This document shows positions 16,376 to 27,741 of a stretch of DNA of 64,000 bases, in pieces. A program made the position numbers and the translations under genes. Under the pieces are notes generated by a model that saw only the letters and a program-made list of their open reading frames with translations, did not search any database and had not been told where the DNA came from. Source of the stretch: Stappia sp. MMSF_3263 (GTDB taxonomy: Bacteria > Pseudomonadota > Alphaproteobacteria > Rhizobiales > Stappiaceae); the NCBI RefSeq assembly GCF_030733745.1, contig NZ_JASHIK010000004.1, positions 62,001 to 126,000 on the forward strand, given 5' to 3'. Every line of letters begins with the position of its first letter. Positions within the stretch are counted from its first letter, which is position 1.

Positions 16376-18295
<1,920 letters not shown>

Positions 18296-18459
18296 ATTGC
18301 CCTTCCTTTCCAGCAGACCGGTCGGACCCGTTACGGCATCGGACCGGTCCCTCTTCTCGTACGTCTAGTCGTTACGCGTCTTGTGTCGATACGTCGTGTA
18401 TTGCTCCCCGCATGACGTGAACCAAGGGTCGCGCGGCATGGGAGCGGAGCGTGACCGCT

Positions 18460-18488
18460 ATATATGTTGAGCAGTGGCGCACCGCAAG
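18460..18488 (-). promoter_or_regulatory. Heat-shock (sigma-32-like) promoter candidate for dnaK
   Basis: On the minus strand CTTG (18488-18485), an 18-nt spacer and CATATAT (18466-18460) agree well with the alphaproteobacterial RpoH pattern CTTG-N17/18-CYTATNT as I recall it. The start would fall near 18453, giving a leader of about 155 nt. The rest of the 418-bp space between dnaK and the divergent SulP gene (18296-18713) contains no convincing coding sequence. Confidence 0.5.
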
Positions 18489-18713
18489 GCTGGCGGCGCG
18501 CAAGGCTCCCCCGCTCCCCCGGCCCCCGCTCCGCCGCCGCGGCGGGTCGCCCCTTGTTGCGCCGCAGCGGGAACCGGCCTAGAAGCGGCGCAAACCTCAA
18601 CCGCCGGAGCGCGGCCCGCATCCCCTGCGCTGCTCCTGCACCGCCGGCGATGCCGTTCGCCCCTCCACGACACGCACCGACCCGCGCCGCGCGGCACCAG
18701 AGCGGATGGCCTG

Positions 18714-20198
18714 ATGTTCTCATTGTCCCACTATGCGCAGGACTGGACCGGCAATGTCCGCAAGGACGTGATTGCCGGCCTCGTCGTCGCGCTTGCCCTC
18801 ATTCCCGAGGCGATCGCCTTTTCCATCATCGCCGGCGTCGATCCCAAGGTCGGCCTCTATGCCTCCTTCTCCATCGCCGTGATCACCGCCATTGTCGGCG
18901 GCCGCCCGGGCATGATCTCGGCCGCCACCGCGGCCACCGCCGTGCTGATGGTGACGCTGGTCAAGGAGCACGGGCTGCAATACCTGCTCGCCGCCACCGT
19001 GCTTGCCGGCCTGCTGCAGATCGTCGCGGGCCTGCTCCGGCTCGGTTCGGTGATGCGCTTCGTCTCGCGCTCGGTGATGACCGGCTTCGTCAACGCGCTC
19101 GCCATCCTGATCTTCATGGCCCAGCTGCCCGAACTGATCGGCGTCACCTGGCTGACCTATGCGATGGTCGCCGCCGGCCTTGCCATTATCTATCTGTTCC
19201 CGCGCCTGACGACGGCCATTCCCTCGCCGCTGGTCTGCATCCTGGTGCTGACCGCGGCCGCGATTGCCTTCGGCTTCGACGTGCGCACCGTCGGCGACAT
19301 GGGAGAACTGCCCGACACCTTGCCGGTGTTCCTCATTCCCGACATTCCGCTGACGCTGGAAACGCTGCTGATCATCCTGCCCTATTCGGCCGCCGTCGCC
19401 GCCGTCGGCCTGCTGGAATCGCTGATGACGGCCGCCATTGTCGACGACCTGACGGACACACCCAGCGACAAGAACCAGGAATGCATCGGCCAGGGCATCG
19501 CCAACTCGGCCACCGCCTTCATTGGCGGCATGGCCGGCTGCGCCATGATCGGCCAGTCGATGATCAACGTGAAGTCGGGCGGTCGCGGCCGCCTGTCGAC
19601 CTTTTCCGCCGGCATCATCCTTCTGTTCCTCATCGTCGCGCTGGGCGAATGGGTGGCGAAGATCCCGATGCCGGCCCTTGTCGCGATCATGATCATGGTC
19701 TCCATCGGCACGTTCAGCTGGTCCTCGATCGTCAATCTCAAGGACCATCCGCGCTCCTCCTCGGTGGTCATGCTGGCGACCGTCGCCGGCGTGGTGCTGA
19801 CCCATAATCTCGCCATCGGCGTGCTGATCGGCGTGCTGCTGTCGGGCATCTTCTTCGCCTGGAAGATCGCCCAGATCTTCCGCGTCACCTCGAGCCTGTC
19901 GGCGGATGGGCGTTCGCGCACCTATGTCGTGGAAGGACAGGTCTTCTTCGCCTCGGCGGAGGCCTTTACAGCCGCCTTCGATTTCAGGGAGGTTCTGGAG
20001 AAGGTGACCATCGATGTCAGCCGCGCCCATATCTGGGACATCTCCGCGGTCGCCTCGCTCGACATGATCGTGCTGAAGTTCCGCCGCGAGGGCGCGGAGG
20101 TCGAGATCGTCGGCATCAACGAGGCGAGCGAGACGATCGTCGACAAACTCGCCATTCACGACAAGCCCGGCGCGCTCGACCGCCTGATGGGCCACTGA
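18714..20198 (+). CDS. SulP family anion transporter with STAS domain
   Basis: 494 residues from ATG 18714 (GGATGG upstream; earlier in-frame sequence is Ala/Pro/Arg-rich and not conserved-looking). The start [34 protein letters not shown] is the SulP signature. Ten to twelve hydrophobic helices follow, with [22 protein letters not shown] in the core domain. Residues about 400-494 form a short STAS domain ([28 protein letters not shown]). The family moves sulfate, bicarbonate or other anions; this substrate is unknown. A universal stress protein gene follows after 19 bp, a common pairing. Confidence 0.9.
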   Translation: MFSLSHYAQDWTGNVRKDVIAGLVVALALIPEAIAFSIIAGVDPKVGLYASFSIAVITAIVGGRPGMISAATAATAVLMVTLVKEHGLQYLLAATVLAGLLQIVAGLLRLGSVMRFVSRSVMTGFVNALAILIFMAQLPELIGVTWLTYAMVAAGLAIIYLFPRLTTAIPSPLVCILVLTAAAIAFGFDVRTVGDMGELPDTLPVFLIPDIPLTLETLLIILPYSAAVAAVGLLESLMTAAIVDDLTDTPSDKNQECIGQGIANSATAFIGGMAGCAMIGQSMINVKSGGRGRLSTFSAGIILLFLIVALGEWVAKIPMPALVAIMIMVSIGTFSWSSIVNLKDHPRSSSVVMLATVAGVVLTHNLAIGVLIGVLLSGIFFAWKIAQIFRVTSSLSADGRSRTYVVEGQVFFASAEAFTAAFDFREVLEKVTIDVSRAHIWDISAVASLDMIVLKFRREGAEVEIVGINEASETIVDKLAIHDKPGALDRLMGH

Positions 20199-20217
20199 CA
20201 AGGCCGGAGGACATCCC

Positions 20218-21078
20218 ATGACAAAGCTGATCGCGCTGGTCGACGGTTCCGTCTATTCGCGAAGCGTTTGCGAACATGCCGCCTGGATCGCGGCGCGCGC
20301 CGGCGATGCCGCCCGGGTCGAGTTGCTGCATGTGCTCGGCCGCCGCCAGGCGGAGGGAGGCGCGGCGAACCTTTCCGGCAACATCGCCCTCGGCGCGCGC
20401 ACCACGCTGCTTAATGAACTGGCCGAGCTCGACGCGCGCACCGCGAAGCTGGCCCAGGCGCGCGGCCGGGCGATCCTCGACGATGCCGCCAAGGTGCTGG
20501 ACGAGGCCGGCATTGCCGATGTCGGCACCCGTCTGCGCGCCGGCGATCTGGTCGAGACCCTGGCCGAGATGGAGGCCGACGCCGATCTCGTCATCATCGG
20601 CAAGCGCGGCGAGGCGGCGGATTTCGCCCGGCTGCATCTTGGCTCCAACCTGGAGCGGATCGCCCGCGTGGCGAAGAAGCCGGTTTTCGTCGCCGCCCGT
20701 GCCTTCCGCCCGATCGAGCGGATGCTGATCGCCTTCGATGGCGGCACCAGCGCCCTGAAGGCGGTCGACCACATCGCCCGCAGCCGCATCCTGGCCGGTC
20801 TCGACTGCCGTCTCCTGATGGTCGGCCAGGACACGCCGGACGCGCGCCGCTCCCTCGACGGCGCCGCCGCGATCCTCAAGGGCGGCGGCTATGCGGTCAC
20901 GGCCGAAATCCGTTCCGGCCAGCCCGACACGGTGATCTCCAAGGCGGTGGAAGACGAGGGCATCGACCTGCTTGTCATGGGCGCCTACGGGCATTCGCGC
21001 ATCCGCTCGCTGATCATCGGCTCGACCACGAGCGAGATGATCCGCTCCTGCAAGGTCCCGGTGATGCTGTTCCGCTGA
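20218..21078 (+). CDS. Universal stress protein, tandem UspA domains
   Basis: 286 residues with two Usp folds: residues 1-150 (KLIALVDGSVYSRSVCEHAAWIA) and about 160-286 (MLIAFDGGTSALKAVDHIA). The second domain has the ATP-binding G-x2-G-x9-G-S/T motif in GAYGHSRIRSLIIGST. The first domain's equivalent, GKRGEAADFARLHLGSNL, also nearly fits. USPs are cytoplasmic stress or energy sensors. It lies 19 bp after the SulP gene with GGAGGA before its ATG, so it is probably cotranscribed and may modulate that transporter. Confidence 0.92.
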   Translation: MTKLIALVDGSVYSRSVCEHAAWIAARAGDAARVELLHVLGRRQAEGGAANLSGNIALGARTTLLNELAELDARTAKLAQARGRAILDDAAKVLDEAGIADVGTRLRAGDLVETLAEMEADADLVIIGKRGEAADFARLHLGSNLERIARVAKKPVFVAARAFRPIERMLIAFDGGTSALKAVDHIARSRILAGLDCRLLMVGQDTPDARRSLDGAAAILKGGGYAVTAEIRSGQPDTVISKAVEDEGIDLLVMGAYGHSRIRSLIIGSTTSEMIRSCKVPVMLFR

Positions 21079-21090
21079 AACGCGGTCCTG

Positions 21091-21119
21091 CTGGCAAAGC
21101 CTTCCGGCTGCGATATAAA
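21091..21119 (+). promoter_or_regulatory. Promoter candidate for pdxH
   Basis: CTGGCA (21091-21096), a 17-nt spacer and TATAAA (21114-21119) lie about 100 bp before pdxH and just after the upstream stop. The -10 is near consensus, the -35 only moderate. Confidence 0.4.
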
Positions 21120-21215
21120 CCGGGATGAATGCAACGGGCGGTCCCGCCGCCCTGCCGGTCCCCGGCAAGGGGGCCGGTGTGATCCAGCCCCAGCCAGCAC
21201 GGGACAAGACCTGCC

Positions 21216-21851
21216 ATGAGCGCCGAAACCGAAAGCCCCTCCCGCGACGAACTGGAGGCGCGTGTCGCCGCCGGCAATCCCTTCGCGATCTTCGCGGAAT
21301 GGCTGGCGCTCGCGGAAAAGAGCGAGCCGAACGACCCCAATGCGATGGCGCTGGCGACCAGCGGCGCAAACGGACTGCCGGACGTGCGCATGGTGCTGCT
21401 GAAGGAGTTCGACGAGGCCGGCTTCGTCTTCTACACCAACACACAGTCGCAAAAGGGCGACGAGCTGGGGCAGAACATGCAGGCCGCCGGCGTGCTGCAC
21501 TGGAAGTCGCTGCGCCGCCAGGTGCGCTTTCGCGGGCCGGTCGAGCTGGTCAGCGAGGCGGAGGCCGACGCTTATTTCGCCTCGCGGCCGCGCGACAGCC
21601 GCATCGGCGCCTGGGCCAGCCAGCAGTCGCGGCCGCTGGAAAGCCGCTTCGCCCTTGAGAAGGCAGTGGCGAAACACGCGACCCGCTTCGCCATTGGCGA
21701 GGTGCCGCGTCCCGACTACTGGACCGGCTACCGCATCCGCCCGCTCTATATCGAATTCTGGATGGACAAGCCCTTCCGCCTGCACGACCGGCATGTGTTC
21801 CGTCGCCCGGCGCCCGAGGGCGGCTGGACGACGGAACGTCTTTATCCGTAA
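21216..21851 (+). CDS. pdxH: Pyridoxamine/pyridoxine 5'-phosphate oxidase
   Basis: 211 residues, the normal length. FMN-dependent oxidation of PNP or PMP to pyridoxal 5'-phosphate. Recognised by [23 protein letters not shown] (FMN binding), [23 protein letters not shown] and the C-terminal PNPOx signature [10 protein letters not shown] ... RLHDR ... RLYP. The cytoplasmic dimer is standard. It is flanked by a universal stress protein gene upstream and a convergent chemotaxis receptor. No other vitamin B6 gene is adjacent. Confidence 0.97.
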   Translation: MSAETESPSRDELEARVAAGNPFAIFAEWLALAEKSEPNDPNAMALATSGANGLPDVRMVLLKEFDEAGFVFYTNTQSQKGDELGQNMQAAGVLHWKSLRRQVRFRGPVELVSEAEADAYFASRPRDSRIGAWASQQSRPLESRFALEKAVAKHATRFAIGEVPRPDYWTGYRIRPLYIEFWMDKPFRLHDRHVFRRPAPEGGWTTERLYP

Positions 21852-21878
21852 GCCGGAAAGGCGTCCGACAATACGTTG

Positions 21879-23558
21879 TCAGGCGGCGCGGACCGTCGAC
21901 AGGAAGCGTGAAAGCTCGCCGCGCAGGGTCGTTGCCTGCCGGGTCAGTTCGCTGGAGGCCTGCAGGACCTGACCGGCCGCGGTGCTCGATTCGTCCGCCG
22001 CGCGGGTCACGGTGGTGATCGCCATCGACACTTCGGCCGTGCCGGAGGAAGCTTCCTGAACATTCCGGGCAATTTCCTGCGTTGCCGCCGACTGTTCCTC
22101 GACCGCGGCCGCCACCGCCGCTGAAATGGCGTTGAGACGCTGGATCGTCTCGGCGATGCCGTTGATCGCGGTGGCGGATTCTGTCGTCGACGACTGGATC
22201 GCGGAGATCTGCCCGGCGATTTCCGTGGTCGCCTTGGCCGTCTGGTCGGCAAGGTCCTTGACCTCGGCGGCGACGACCGCAAAGCCGCGCCCTGCCTCGC
22301 CGGCGCGCGCCGCCTCGATGGTGGCATTGAGCGCAAGGAGGTTGGTCTGGGCGGCGATGCCGTTGATCAGCTCGACGATGTCGCCGATCTTCTGTGCCGC
22401 GTTGGACAGGCCGCGCACCATGGAGGCGGCAGCATCCGCATCGCTCATCGCCACCGACGACATCTTGTTCGACTGGTCGACCTGTCCGGCGATCTCGCGC
22501 ACCGAGGCCGTCAGTTCCTCCGTCGCCGCGGCAACGGTCTGGACATTGGCTGAAGCTTCCTCGGACGCCGCGGCGACCGCGGTCGATTGCTGCGAGGTCT
22601 GGTCGGCGCTGCCCGACATCAACCGGGCCGAGGCCTCGAGCTGGCTCGCGGCGGCGGAAACCGATTCCACCACCTTGCCAACCGAGCGTTCGAACTCCTG
22701 CGCCAGTTGCGCCAGGGCCTGCTTCTTTTCCGCCTCCGAGCGCGCCTTCTGGGCGTCCCTCTCGCCGGCCATGGCAGCGGCCTCGATCGACTGTTCCTTG
22801 AAGAAGAGGGCGGCGCGGGCAACCTCGCCGATCTCGTCGCGGCGCTCGACGCCGGAGATCCCCACGTCGGTATTGCCGCGTGCAAGCTCGGTCAGAACCG
22901 AGACGATGCGGCCAAGCGGGCGGGAAATGCTGCTGCGGGCGATCCAGGCGGCGATCACGATGCCGAAGACGATCCCCGCCAACGCCTTCACGATCATGTC
23001 GCGGGCGGCGGTGCGGGCTTCGTCGGCGGCAACGTCGCGCTGGGCGGCCATCATCTCGGCCGAATAGGTGCTGTAGGTCTTCACCGTGTCGGTCACCGCC
23101 TTCTGCCCCTCGAGTGCCGAGGCAAGGGCGGCATCGATTGCGGAACGGTCGTTTGCGGATCTCGCCGCGACATCGACCATCGCCTCGATGCGGATGAAAT
23201 ACGCATTGAGCGCCGCCTTCACGTCGGCGAGGTGCTTGCGCTGGCGTGCATCGGAAACGGCTTCGAGCTTGGGCAGCCGCTCCAGCATTTCCTCGGCGCG
23301 GCGTTTGCTTTCGGCACGGAAGTCCTCGGCACGCTCCGTTGCCTGCGCCAGCTGGTAGGTCATCCGGCTGATGGCGATGATGTCGATGCGCAGGTCCATC
23401 GCCTCGCGGGCAGCTTCCTCCGATGCGCCCACCGCGTTGAAGGAGCGTGTCAGGGCGTTCAGCTCCGTATACGCGACCGCGGCGATACCGGCGGCGGTAA
23501 AGCCCATGAGCAGCACCACGGCGAGCATCTTCTGGACGATGGACACATGCTTGAGCAT
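21879..23558 (-). CDS. Methyl-accepting chemotaxis protein
   Basis: 559 residues. TM1 is at about residues 8-30 and TM2 at about 185-203, enclosing a helical (four-helix-bundle type) periplasmic domain of roughly 150 residues. A HAMP domain follows ([21 protein letters not shown]), then a long coiled-coil signalling domain with the highly conserved hairpin tip [25 protein letters not shown]. No C-terminal CheR/CheB tether pentapeptide is seen (ends STVRAA). The ligand is unknown. It is an orphan receptor with no che genes nearby. Confidence 0.95.
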   Translation of the reverse strand: MLKHVSIVQKMLAVVLLMGFTAAGIAAVAYTELNALTRSFNAVGASEEAAREAMDLRIDIIAISRMTYQLAQATERAEDFRAESKRRAEEMLERLPKLEAVSDARQRKHLADVKAALNAYFIRIEAMVDVAARSANDRSAIDAALASALEGQKAVTDTVKTYSTYSAEMMAAQRDVAADEARTAARDMIVKALAGIVFGIVIAAWIARSSISRPLGRIVSVLTELARGNTDVGISGVERRDEIGEVARAALFFKEQSIEAAAMAGERDAQKARSEAEKKQALAQLAQEFERSVGKVVESVSAAASQLEASARLMSGSADQTSQQSTAVAAASEEASANVQTVAAATEELTASVREIAGQVDQSNKMSSVAMSDADAAASMVRGLSNAAQKIGDIVELINGIAAQTNLLALNATIEAARAGEAGRGFAVVAAEVKDLADQTAKATTEIAGQISAIQSSTTESATAINGIAETIQRLNAISAAVAAAVEEQSAATQEIARNVQEASSGTAEVSMAITTVTRAADESSTAAGQVLQASSELTRQATTLRGELSRFLSTVRAA

Positions 23559-23925
23559 GGCGGCAGACCTTTTTCATGTCGGAGGGTAAGGCGGCAGCAC
23601 CGCCGGAATGATGGCGCACTCTTAGGCGGGAAGTGCTTAATTGCTGCTTAAGAGGCTCGGTCTTGCTTTGGGACTGTTTGGTAATACAAGTCGAAATAGC
23701 GTTCGTACTCTTCGTCTTGCTCGATGCGGGCGGCATATATTTGCTTTGCTAAATGGAGCGAATATTCAAGCGTGGAACGCGAAACGGGTCCTCCGCCTGC
23801 GTCTCCGGATCCGTCCTGCCGCCGTCTTGCGGCGGTGGAACCATTGTTTCTCTCACCCGTTGACGGGGCAGCAACCAACCGCGGACGCCTCTCCCCGGGG
23901 CCGCCCGCAACCATAGGAGGATTGC
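23559..23925. other. Gene-free stretch with an AT-rich patch and coding-like tail
   Basis: 367 bases between the chemotaxis receptor and the DUF992 gene, transcribed divergently. Positions 23640-23790 are clearly AT-richer than the flanks. On the minus strand they hold an open segment ending with TAA at 23648 that would encode about 40 protein-like residues (LHLAKQIYAARIEQDEEY then ERYFDLYYQTVPKQD). It has no ATG, GTG or TTG start with a ribosome site, so it may be the decayed end of a lost gene or a very small gene with an unusual start. The rest has no evident feature. Confidence 0.35.
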
Positions 23926-24414
23926 ATGCTTCGAACCATCGGCCTCGCCGGAACCGCCATTCTCGCCCTTGCCGCCGCGCCGTCCCTTGTGGGCGCGCAG
24001 GAGGCAAAGCCCGGCGTCGAGATCGGCAAGCTGACATGCGACGTGACGGGTGAAAGCAACTTCATTGTCGGCGGGACCAACTCGCTCGCCTGCAGCTATC
24101 GTCCCGCCGATGGCGGCGATACCACCTACTACCGTGGAGAAAGTCGCGAGTTCGGCCTCGATATCGGAACGCAGGACAGTGCCACGCTTGTCTGGGGCGT
24201 GTTCGCTCCCACCGCCGACACGGACCCCGGCGCCCTTGCCGGCAGCTATGGCGGGGTGACGGCGGGGGCGAGCCTCGGCGTCGGCCTGACGGCCAATGCG
24301 CTTCTCGGCGGTCTCGACAAGTCGATCGCACTCAATCCGGTCAGCGTGGAATCGCAGACCGGCACCAACCTGACCATCGGCGTCAAGTCCCTGCTGCTTG
24401 AGCCGGCCGTCTGA
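23926..24414 (+). CDS. DUF992 family exported protein
   Basis: 162 residues with AGGAGGA before the ATG. A Sec signal peptide (residues 1-24, LAGTAILALAAAPSLVGAQ) is followed by a beta-rich domain: VEIGKLTCDV, SLACSYRPADG, DTTYYRGESREFGLDIG, LVWGVFAPT and ALAGSYGGVTAGASLGVGLTANAL, matching DUF992 proteins common in Hyphomicrobiales. Two cysteines (in LTCDV and LACSY) probably form a disulfide. A periplasmic location is inferred, function unknown. A good terminator follows. Confidence 0.8.
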   Translation: MLRTIGLAGTAILALAAAPSLVGAQEAKPGVEIGKLTCDVTGESNFIVGGTNSLACSYRPADGGDTTYYRGESREFGLDIGTQDSATLVWGVFAPTADTDPGALAGSYGGVTAGASLGVGLTANALLGGLDKSIALNPVSVESQTGTNLTIGVKSLLLEPAV

Positions 24415-24448
24415 ACATCCGAGCCGGACCCGGATCTGCCGGATTTCC

Positions 24449-24486
24449 AAGGGCGGCGAGCCAGAGGGTTCGCTGCCCTTTCTCTT
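24449..24486 (+). terminator. Rho-independent terminator after the DUF992 gene
   Basis: AAGGGCGGCGAGCC pairs with GGTTCGCTGCCCTT (14 bp with two G-T wobbles) around an AGAG loop, followed by TCTCTT. It separates the DUF992 gene from the modE-like gene on the same strand. Confidence 0.7.
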
Positions 24487-24548
24487 GTCGGCAGACAGCC
24501 GCCACACGGCGGATTCCCACTGCCGGTCAAACCGTCTACGCTCCGCAT

Positions 24549-24953
24549 ATGAAAGTCGGAAACAAGACAACGGGCGTGCGCCTGCGCCTCGTGTTCGAGC
24601 CGGATGTGGCCTTTGGTCCCGGCAAGGCGGATCTTCTGGAGAACATTGCCGCGACCGGTTCCATCGCTGCGGCCGGGCGACGCATGGGCATGAGCTACAA
24701 GCGCGCCTGGATGCTGGCCGAAAGCTTGAATGCGACCTTTCACGCCCCCCTGGTCGAAAGCAGCAGGGGCGGGGCGCAGGGCGGCGGGGCACGCCTGACC
24801 GAGGCAGGCGAGAGGGTGCTCGCGCTCTACCGGCAGCTGGAGGAGAAGGCCGCGGCCGCGGGCCTTGAGGAGATCGACGGATTGCGCGCGTTGCTGCGCG
24901 AGGACTGCGGCACCGGCGCGCGCTCTGGCATCGATGTGTCCGGAAGGAAATAA
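24549..24953 (+). CDS. ModE-type molybdate regulator, DNA-binding domain only
   Basis: 134 residues. The LysR-like winged helix of ModE is clear: GPGKADLLENIAATGSIAAAGRRMGMSYKRAWMLAESLN, then a short wing and TEAGERVLALYRQLEEKA dimer helix. The two C-terminal molybdate-binding (TOBE/Mop) domains of classic ModE are absent. One-domain ModE proteins are common in alphaproteobacteria and usually repress the mod genes, with the metal sensed elsewhere or by a partner. It lies directly upstream of modABC on the same strand, separated by a Mo-box palindrome. Confidence 0.85.
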   Translation: MKVGNKTTGVRLRLVFEPDVAFGPGKADLLENIAATGSIAAAGRRMGMSYKRAWMLAESLNATFHAPLVESSRGGAQGGGARLTEAGERVLALYRQLEEKAAAAGLEEIDGLRALLREDCGTGARSGIDVSGRK

Positions 24954-24975
24954 CGCTTGCAAACCCTCGAAAGCC

Positions 24976-25005
24976 AGTCGATATGTTCTATCAGACATAT
25001 CGACT
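24976..25005. promoter_or_regulatory. Mo-box (ModE-type operator) palindrome
   Basis: AGTCGATATGT and ACATATCGACT are perfect 11-bp inverted arms around an 8-nt centre. The CGATATGT-N8-ACATATCG core closely resembles ModE operators (CGNTATNT-type half sites). It lies 43 bp before modA. TTGCAA at 24957-24962 places it over the likely -10, so binding would block transcription of modABC. Confidence 0.8.
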
Positions 25006-25048
25006 GCGGGTCTGCCCGCGTTCTTTCCCCTCCCGTGAGGAGCCTGCC

Positions 25049-25888
25049 ATGAGCTCGCATCGTTTCGGCTTGGCCGTCCTGTTGTTTTCCGGTCCGTTCC
25101 CGATCGTCCGCCGGATCGCCGTCGCGGCGTTCCTGCTGCTTGCGCTGGCTGGTTGGACCCCGGACGCGGCCCGTGCCCAGACGCCGGAACGCGGCAGCGT
25201 CACGGTCTTCGCCGCCGCCAGCCTGAAGAACGCCATGGACGGGATCGCGGCCGTCTGGCGGGCGCGGACCGGGCATGACGTCGTCGTCTCGCTTGCCGGC
25301 AGTTCCGCGCTTGCCCGCCAGATCCAGGCCGGAGCCCCGGCGGACGTCTTCATCTCGGCCAATGCGAACTGGATGGACAGGCTGGAGGCGGACGGCCTGC
25401 TGATCGAGGGGACCCGCCGCGACCTGCTTGCCAATTCCATCGTGCTGGTCGCCCATGACGGCAACGTGGCTCCCCTCGAGATTTCGCCCGCCCTCGACCT
25501 GTCCGGCCTCATCGGCGAGGGGAGGCTGGCCATGGCCCTTGTCGAGGCGGTTCCCGCCGGCATCTACGGCAAGGCCGCACTGACGCACCTGGGCCTTTGG
25601 GACACGGTCGCGCCGAAGGTCGCGCAGGCGGACAATGTGCGCGCCGCCCTTGCCCTTGTCGCCACTGGCGAGGCCCCCTTCGGCATCGTCTATGCGACCG
25701 ATGCGGTGGCCGAGGCGAGGGTCGGCGTGGTCGGCACATTTCCCGCCGACACGCATCCCCCGATCGTCTATCCTGCAGCAGTGCTGGACGGGCGCGACAA
25801 TCCGCTGGCCACTGACTTCCTGGCCTTTCTCGGCAGTGCCGAGGCATCCGGGATCTTCGCCGCCGAGGGGTTTGTGGTCCTCGACTGA
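25049..25888 (+). CDS. modA: Molybdate ABC transporter substrate-binding protein
   Basis: 279 residues from ATG 25049 (GTGAGGAG upstream). A longer than usual leader carries the hydrophobic segment IAVAAFLLLALAGWTPD and a cleavage site near AARAQ. The mature ModA begins VTVFAAASLKNAMDGIAAVW and has VVVSLAGSSALARQIQAGAPADVFISANANWMDRL, the oxyanion-binding loops. The periplasmic protein delivers molybdate (or tungstate) to ModBC. First gene of modABC, controlled by the adjacent Mo-box. Confidence 0.95.
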   Translation: MSSHRFGLAVLLFSGPFPIVRRIAVAAFLLLALAGWTPDAARAQTPERGSVTVFAAASLKNAMDGIAAVWRARTGHDVVVSLAGSSALARQIQAGAPADVFISANANWMDRLEADGLLIEGTRRDLLANSIVLVAHDGNVAPLEISPALDLSGLIGEGRLAMALVEAVPAGIYGKAALTHLGLWDTVAPKVAQADNVRAALALVATGEAPFGIVYATDAVAEARVGVVGTFPADTHPPIVYPAAVLDGRDNPLATDFLAFLGSAEASGIFAAEGFVVLD

Positions 25889-25909
25889 GCTTGAGCGGAA
25901 CGAACGCGC

Positions 25910-26605
25910 ATGGATTTCCTGAGCCCGGAAGAGTGGAGTGCGGTCGGCCTGTCGCTGCGGGTCTCCTTCTGGGCGACGCTTCTCAGCCTGCCGCCGGGCA
26001 TTGCCGTTGCCATGCTGCTTGCCCGGGGAAATTTTCCCGGCAAGCAGCTGCTCAACGGCATCGTGCACTTGCCTTTGATCCTGCCGCCCGTCGTCACCGG
26101 CTATCTGCTGCTGCTAACCTTCGGCCGCCGCGCGCCGGTCGGCAGTTTCCTGCATGACGCCTTCGGCCTTGTCTTCGCCTTCCGCTGGACGGGCGCGGCC
26201 CTTGCCGCCGGGATCATGGCCTTCCCGCTGATGGTCAGGGCCATCCGCCTTGCCATCGAGGCGGTCGACCCGAAGCTGGAGCAGGCGGCCGGCACGCTCG
26301 GCGCCTCGCGTGTCATGGTCTTTGCCACCGTCACCCTGCCCCTGATCCTGCCCGGCGTCATCGCCGGGGCAATCCTCGCCTTCGCCAAGGCGATGGGCGA
26401 GTTCGGGGCGACCATCACCTTCGTCTCCAACATTCCCGGCGAGACCCAGACCCTGCCCTCGGCGATCTATGCCTTCCTCCAGGTGCCGGGCGGGGAGACG
26501 TCCGCCTTCCGCCTCGTGCTGGTGTCGATCGTGGTGGCGATGACCGCGCTGCTTGCCTCCGAATGGGTGGGCCGCGCCGTCGCCAGGCGGATTGCCGGCG
26601 CATGA
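25910..26605 (+). CDS. modB: Molybdate ABC transporter permease
   Basis: 231 residues with about five TM helices. The cytoplasmic coupling (EAA) loop reads EQAAGTLGASRVMVFATVTLPLILPG. LPLILPPVVTGYLLL and GEFGATITFVSNIPGETQTLPSAIY are typical ModB segments. It forms the membrane dimer with ModA and ModC. It begins 21 bp after modA, and its stop overlaps the modC ATG (ATGA). Confidence 0.96.
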   Translation: MDFLSPEEWSAVGLSLRVSFWATLLSLPPGIAVAMLLARGNFPGKQLLNGIVHLPLILPPVVTGYLLLLTFGRRAPVGSFLHDAFGLVFAFRWTGAALAAGIMAFPLMVRAIRLAIEAVDPKLEQAAGTLGASRVMVFATVTLPLILPGVIAGAILAFAKAMGEFGATITFVSNIPGETQTLPSAIYAFLQVPGGETSAFRLVLVSIVVAMTALLASEWVGRAVARRIAGA

Positions 26606-27711
26606 GCCTCGACGTCTCCCTTCGCCATGCCTTCCCGGGCTTCACCCTCGATGCCCGCTTCGAGGCACCGGCCGGCGTCACCGCCCTGTTCGGCCGCTCC
26701 GGTTCGGGCAAGACCACTGTCGTCAACGCGCTGGCCGGGCTGCTGGCCGTCGACCATGGCCATGCGCGCATCAACGGCACCGTCCTCTTCGACACCGAAA
26801 CCGGCGCAAGGATCCCGCCGCACCGCCGCCGCATCGGCTATGTCTTCCAGGAAGGGCGCCTGTTTCCGCACCTGACAGTCCGCCAGAACCTCAGCTACGG
26901 CCGCTGGTTCGCCGGCAGCAGGGTAAGGGCCGCCGACGGCGATGCATTCGCCCGCCTCATTGCCCTGCTCGGCATCGAGGCATTGCTGGATCGGCGGCCA
27001 GGCACCCTTTCGGGCGGCGAGAAGCAGCGCGTCGCCATCGGCCGCGCCCTGCTCAGCTTTCCCAGGCTGCTGTTGATGGACGAACCGCTCGCCGCCCTTG
27101 ACGAGGCGCGCAAGGCGGAGATCCTGCCCTTTCTCGAACGCCTGGCCCACGAGACCGAGGTGCCGATCCTCTATGTCAGCCACTCGGTCGCCGAGGTGGC
27201 GCGTCTGGCCACCACGGTCGTCGCGCTGGAGAACGGCCAGGTGGTGCGCACCGGCACGCCGGTCGAGGTTCTGAGCGACCCGCGCGCGGTGCCGACGCTG
27301 GGCATTCGCGATGCCGGCGCCGTCATTCGGGCAAGGGTCCTGCGCCACCATGCCGACGGGCTGAGCGAACTGGAAACCGCCGCCGGCCCCCTGTTCCTGC
27401 CACAGGTCGCGGCGGCGGTCGGCACATGGGTGCGCGTGCGCATCCATGCGCAGGACGTGATCCTGTCGCGCACCGCGCCGGTCGGCCTTTCCGCGCTCAA
27501 CATCCTGTCCGTCGAGGTCGCCGCGCTGCGCATGGGCGAGGGACCGGGCGTCGTCGTGCAACTGCGCGCCGGCGAGGAACGCCTGCTTGCCCGCATCACC
27601 CGCCGCTCGGCCGAAGCGCTTGCCCTTGCCCCCGGCCTTGCCTGCCACGCCATCCTCAAGTCCGTGGCGGTGGCGCAGGGCGATGTCTGGATCGAGGGTC
27701 GCGACGACTGA
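26602..27711 (+). CDS. modC: Molybdate ABC transporter ATP-binding protein
   Basis: 369 residues from ATG 26602, overlapping modB by 4 bp. Walker A is GRSGSGKT (31-38), the ABC signature LSGGEKQR begins at 136, and Walker B LLLMDEPLAALD follows. The C-terminal 100 residues form a Mop/TOBE domain (LSALNILSVEVAALRMGE, CHAILKSVAV), the regulatory molybdate-binding part. This is the full ModC architecture. It is the last gene of the operon and is followed by a bidirectional hairpin. Confidence 0.97.
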   Translation: MSLDVSLRHAFPGFTLDARFEAPAGVTALFGRSGSGKTTVVNALAGLLAVDHGHARINGTVLFDTETGARIPPHRRRIGYVFQEGRLFPHLTVRQNLSYGRWFAGSRVRAADGDAFARLIALLGIEALLDRRPGTLSGGEKQRVAIGRALLSFPRLLLMDEPLAALDEARKAEILPFLERLAHETEVPILYVSHSVAEVARLATTVVALENGQVVRTGTPVEVLSDPRAVPTLGIRDAGAVIRARVLRHHADGLSELETAAGPLFLPQVAAAVGTWVRVRIHAQDVILSRTAPVGLSALNILSVEVAALRMGEGPGVVVQLRAGEERLLARITRRSAEALALAPGLACHAILKSVAVAQGDVWIEGRDD

Positions 27712-27717
27712 CCGGCC

Positions 27718-27739
27718 CGGCGGCCTTCCTCGGCCGCCG
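27718..27739. terminator. Bidirectional hairpin between convergent modC and SulP genes
   Basis: CGGCGGCC-TTCCTC-GGCCGCCG is a perfect 8-bp stem with a 6-nt loop in the 30-bp gap between two converging genes. There is no T-tract on either side; placement argues for a shared transcription end. Confidence 0.5.
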
Positions 27740-27741
27740 CA

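Noticed and set aside
18397..18426. A second dnaK promoter (CTTG then CAATACA)
   Set aside because: Spacing and -10 agreement are poorer than for the element at 18460-18488.
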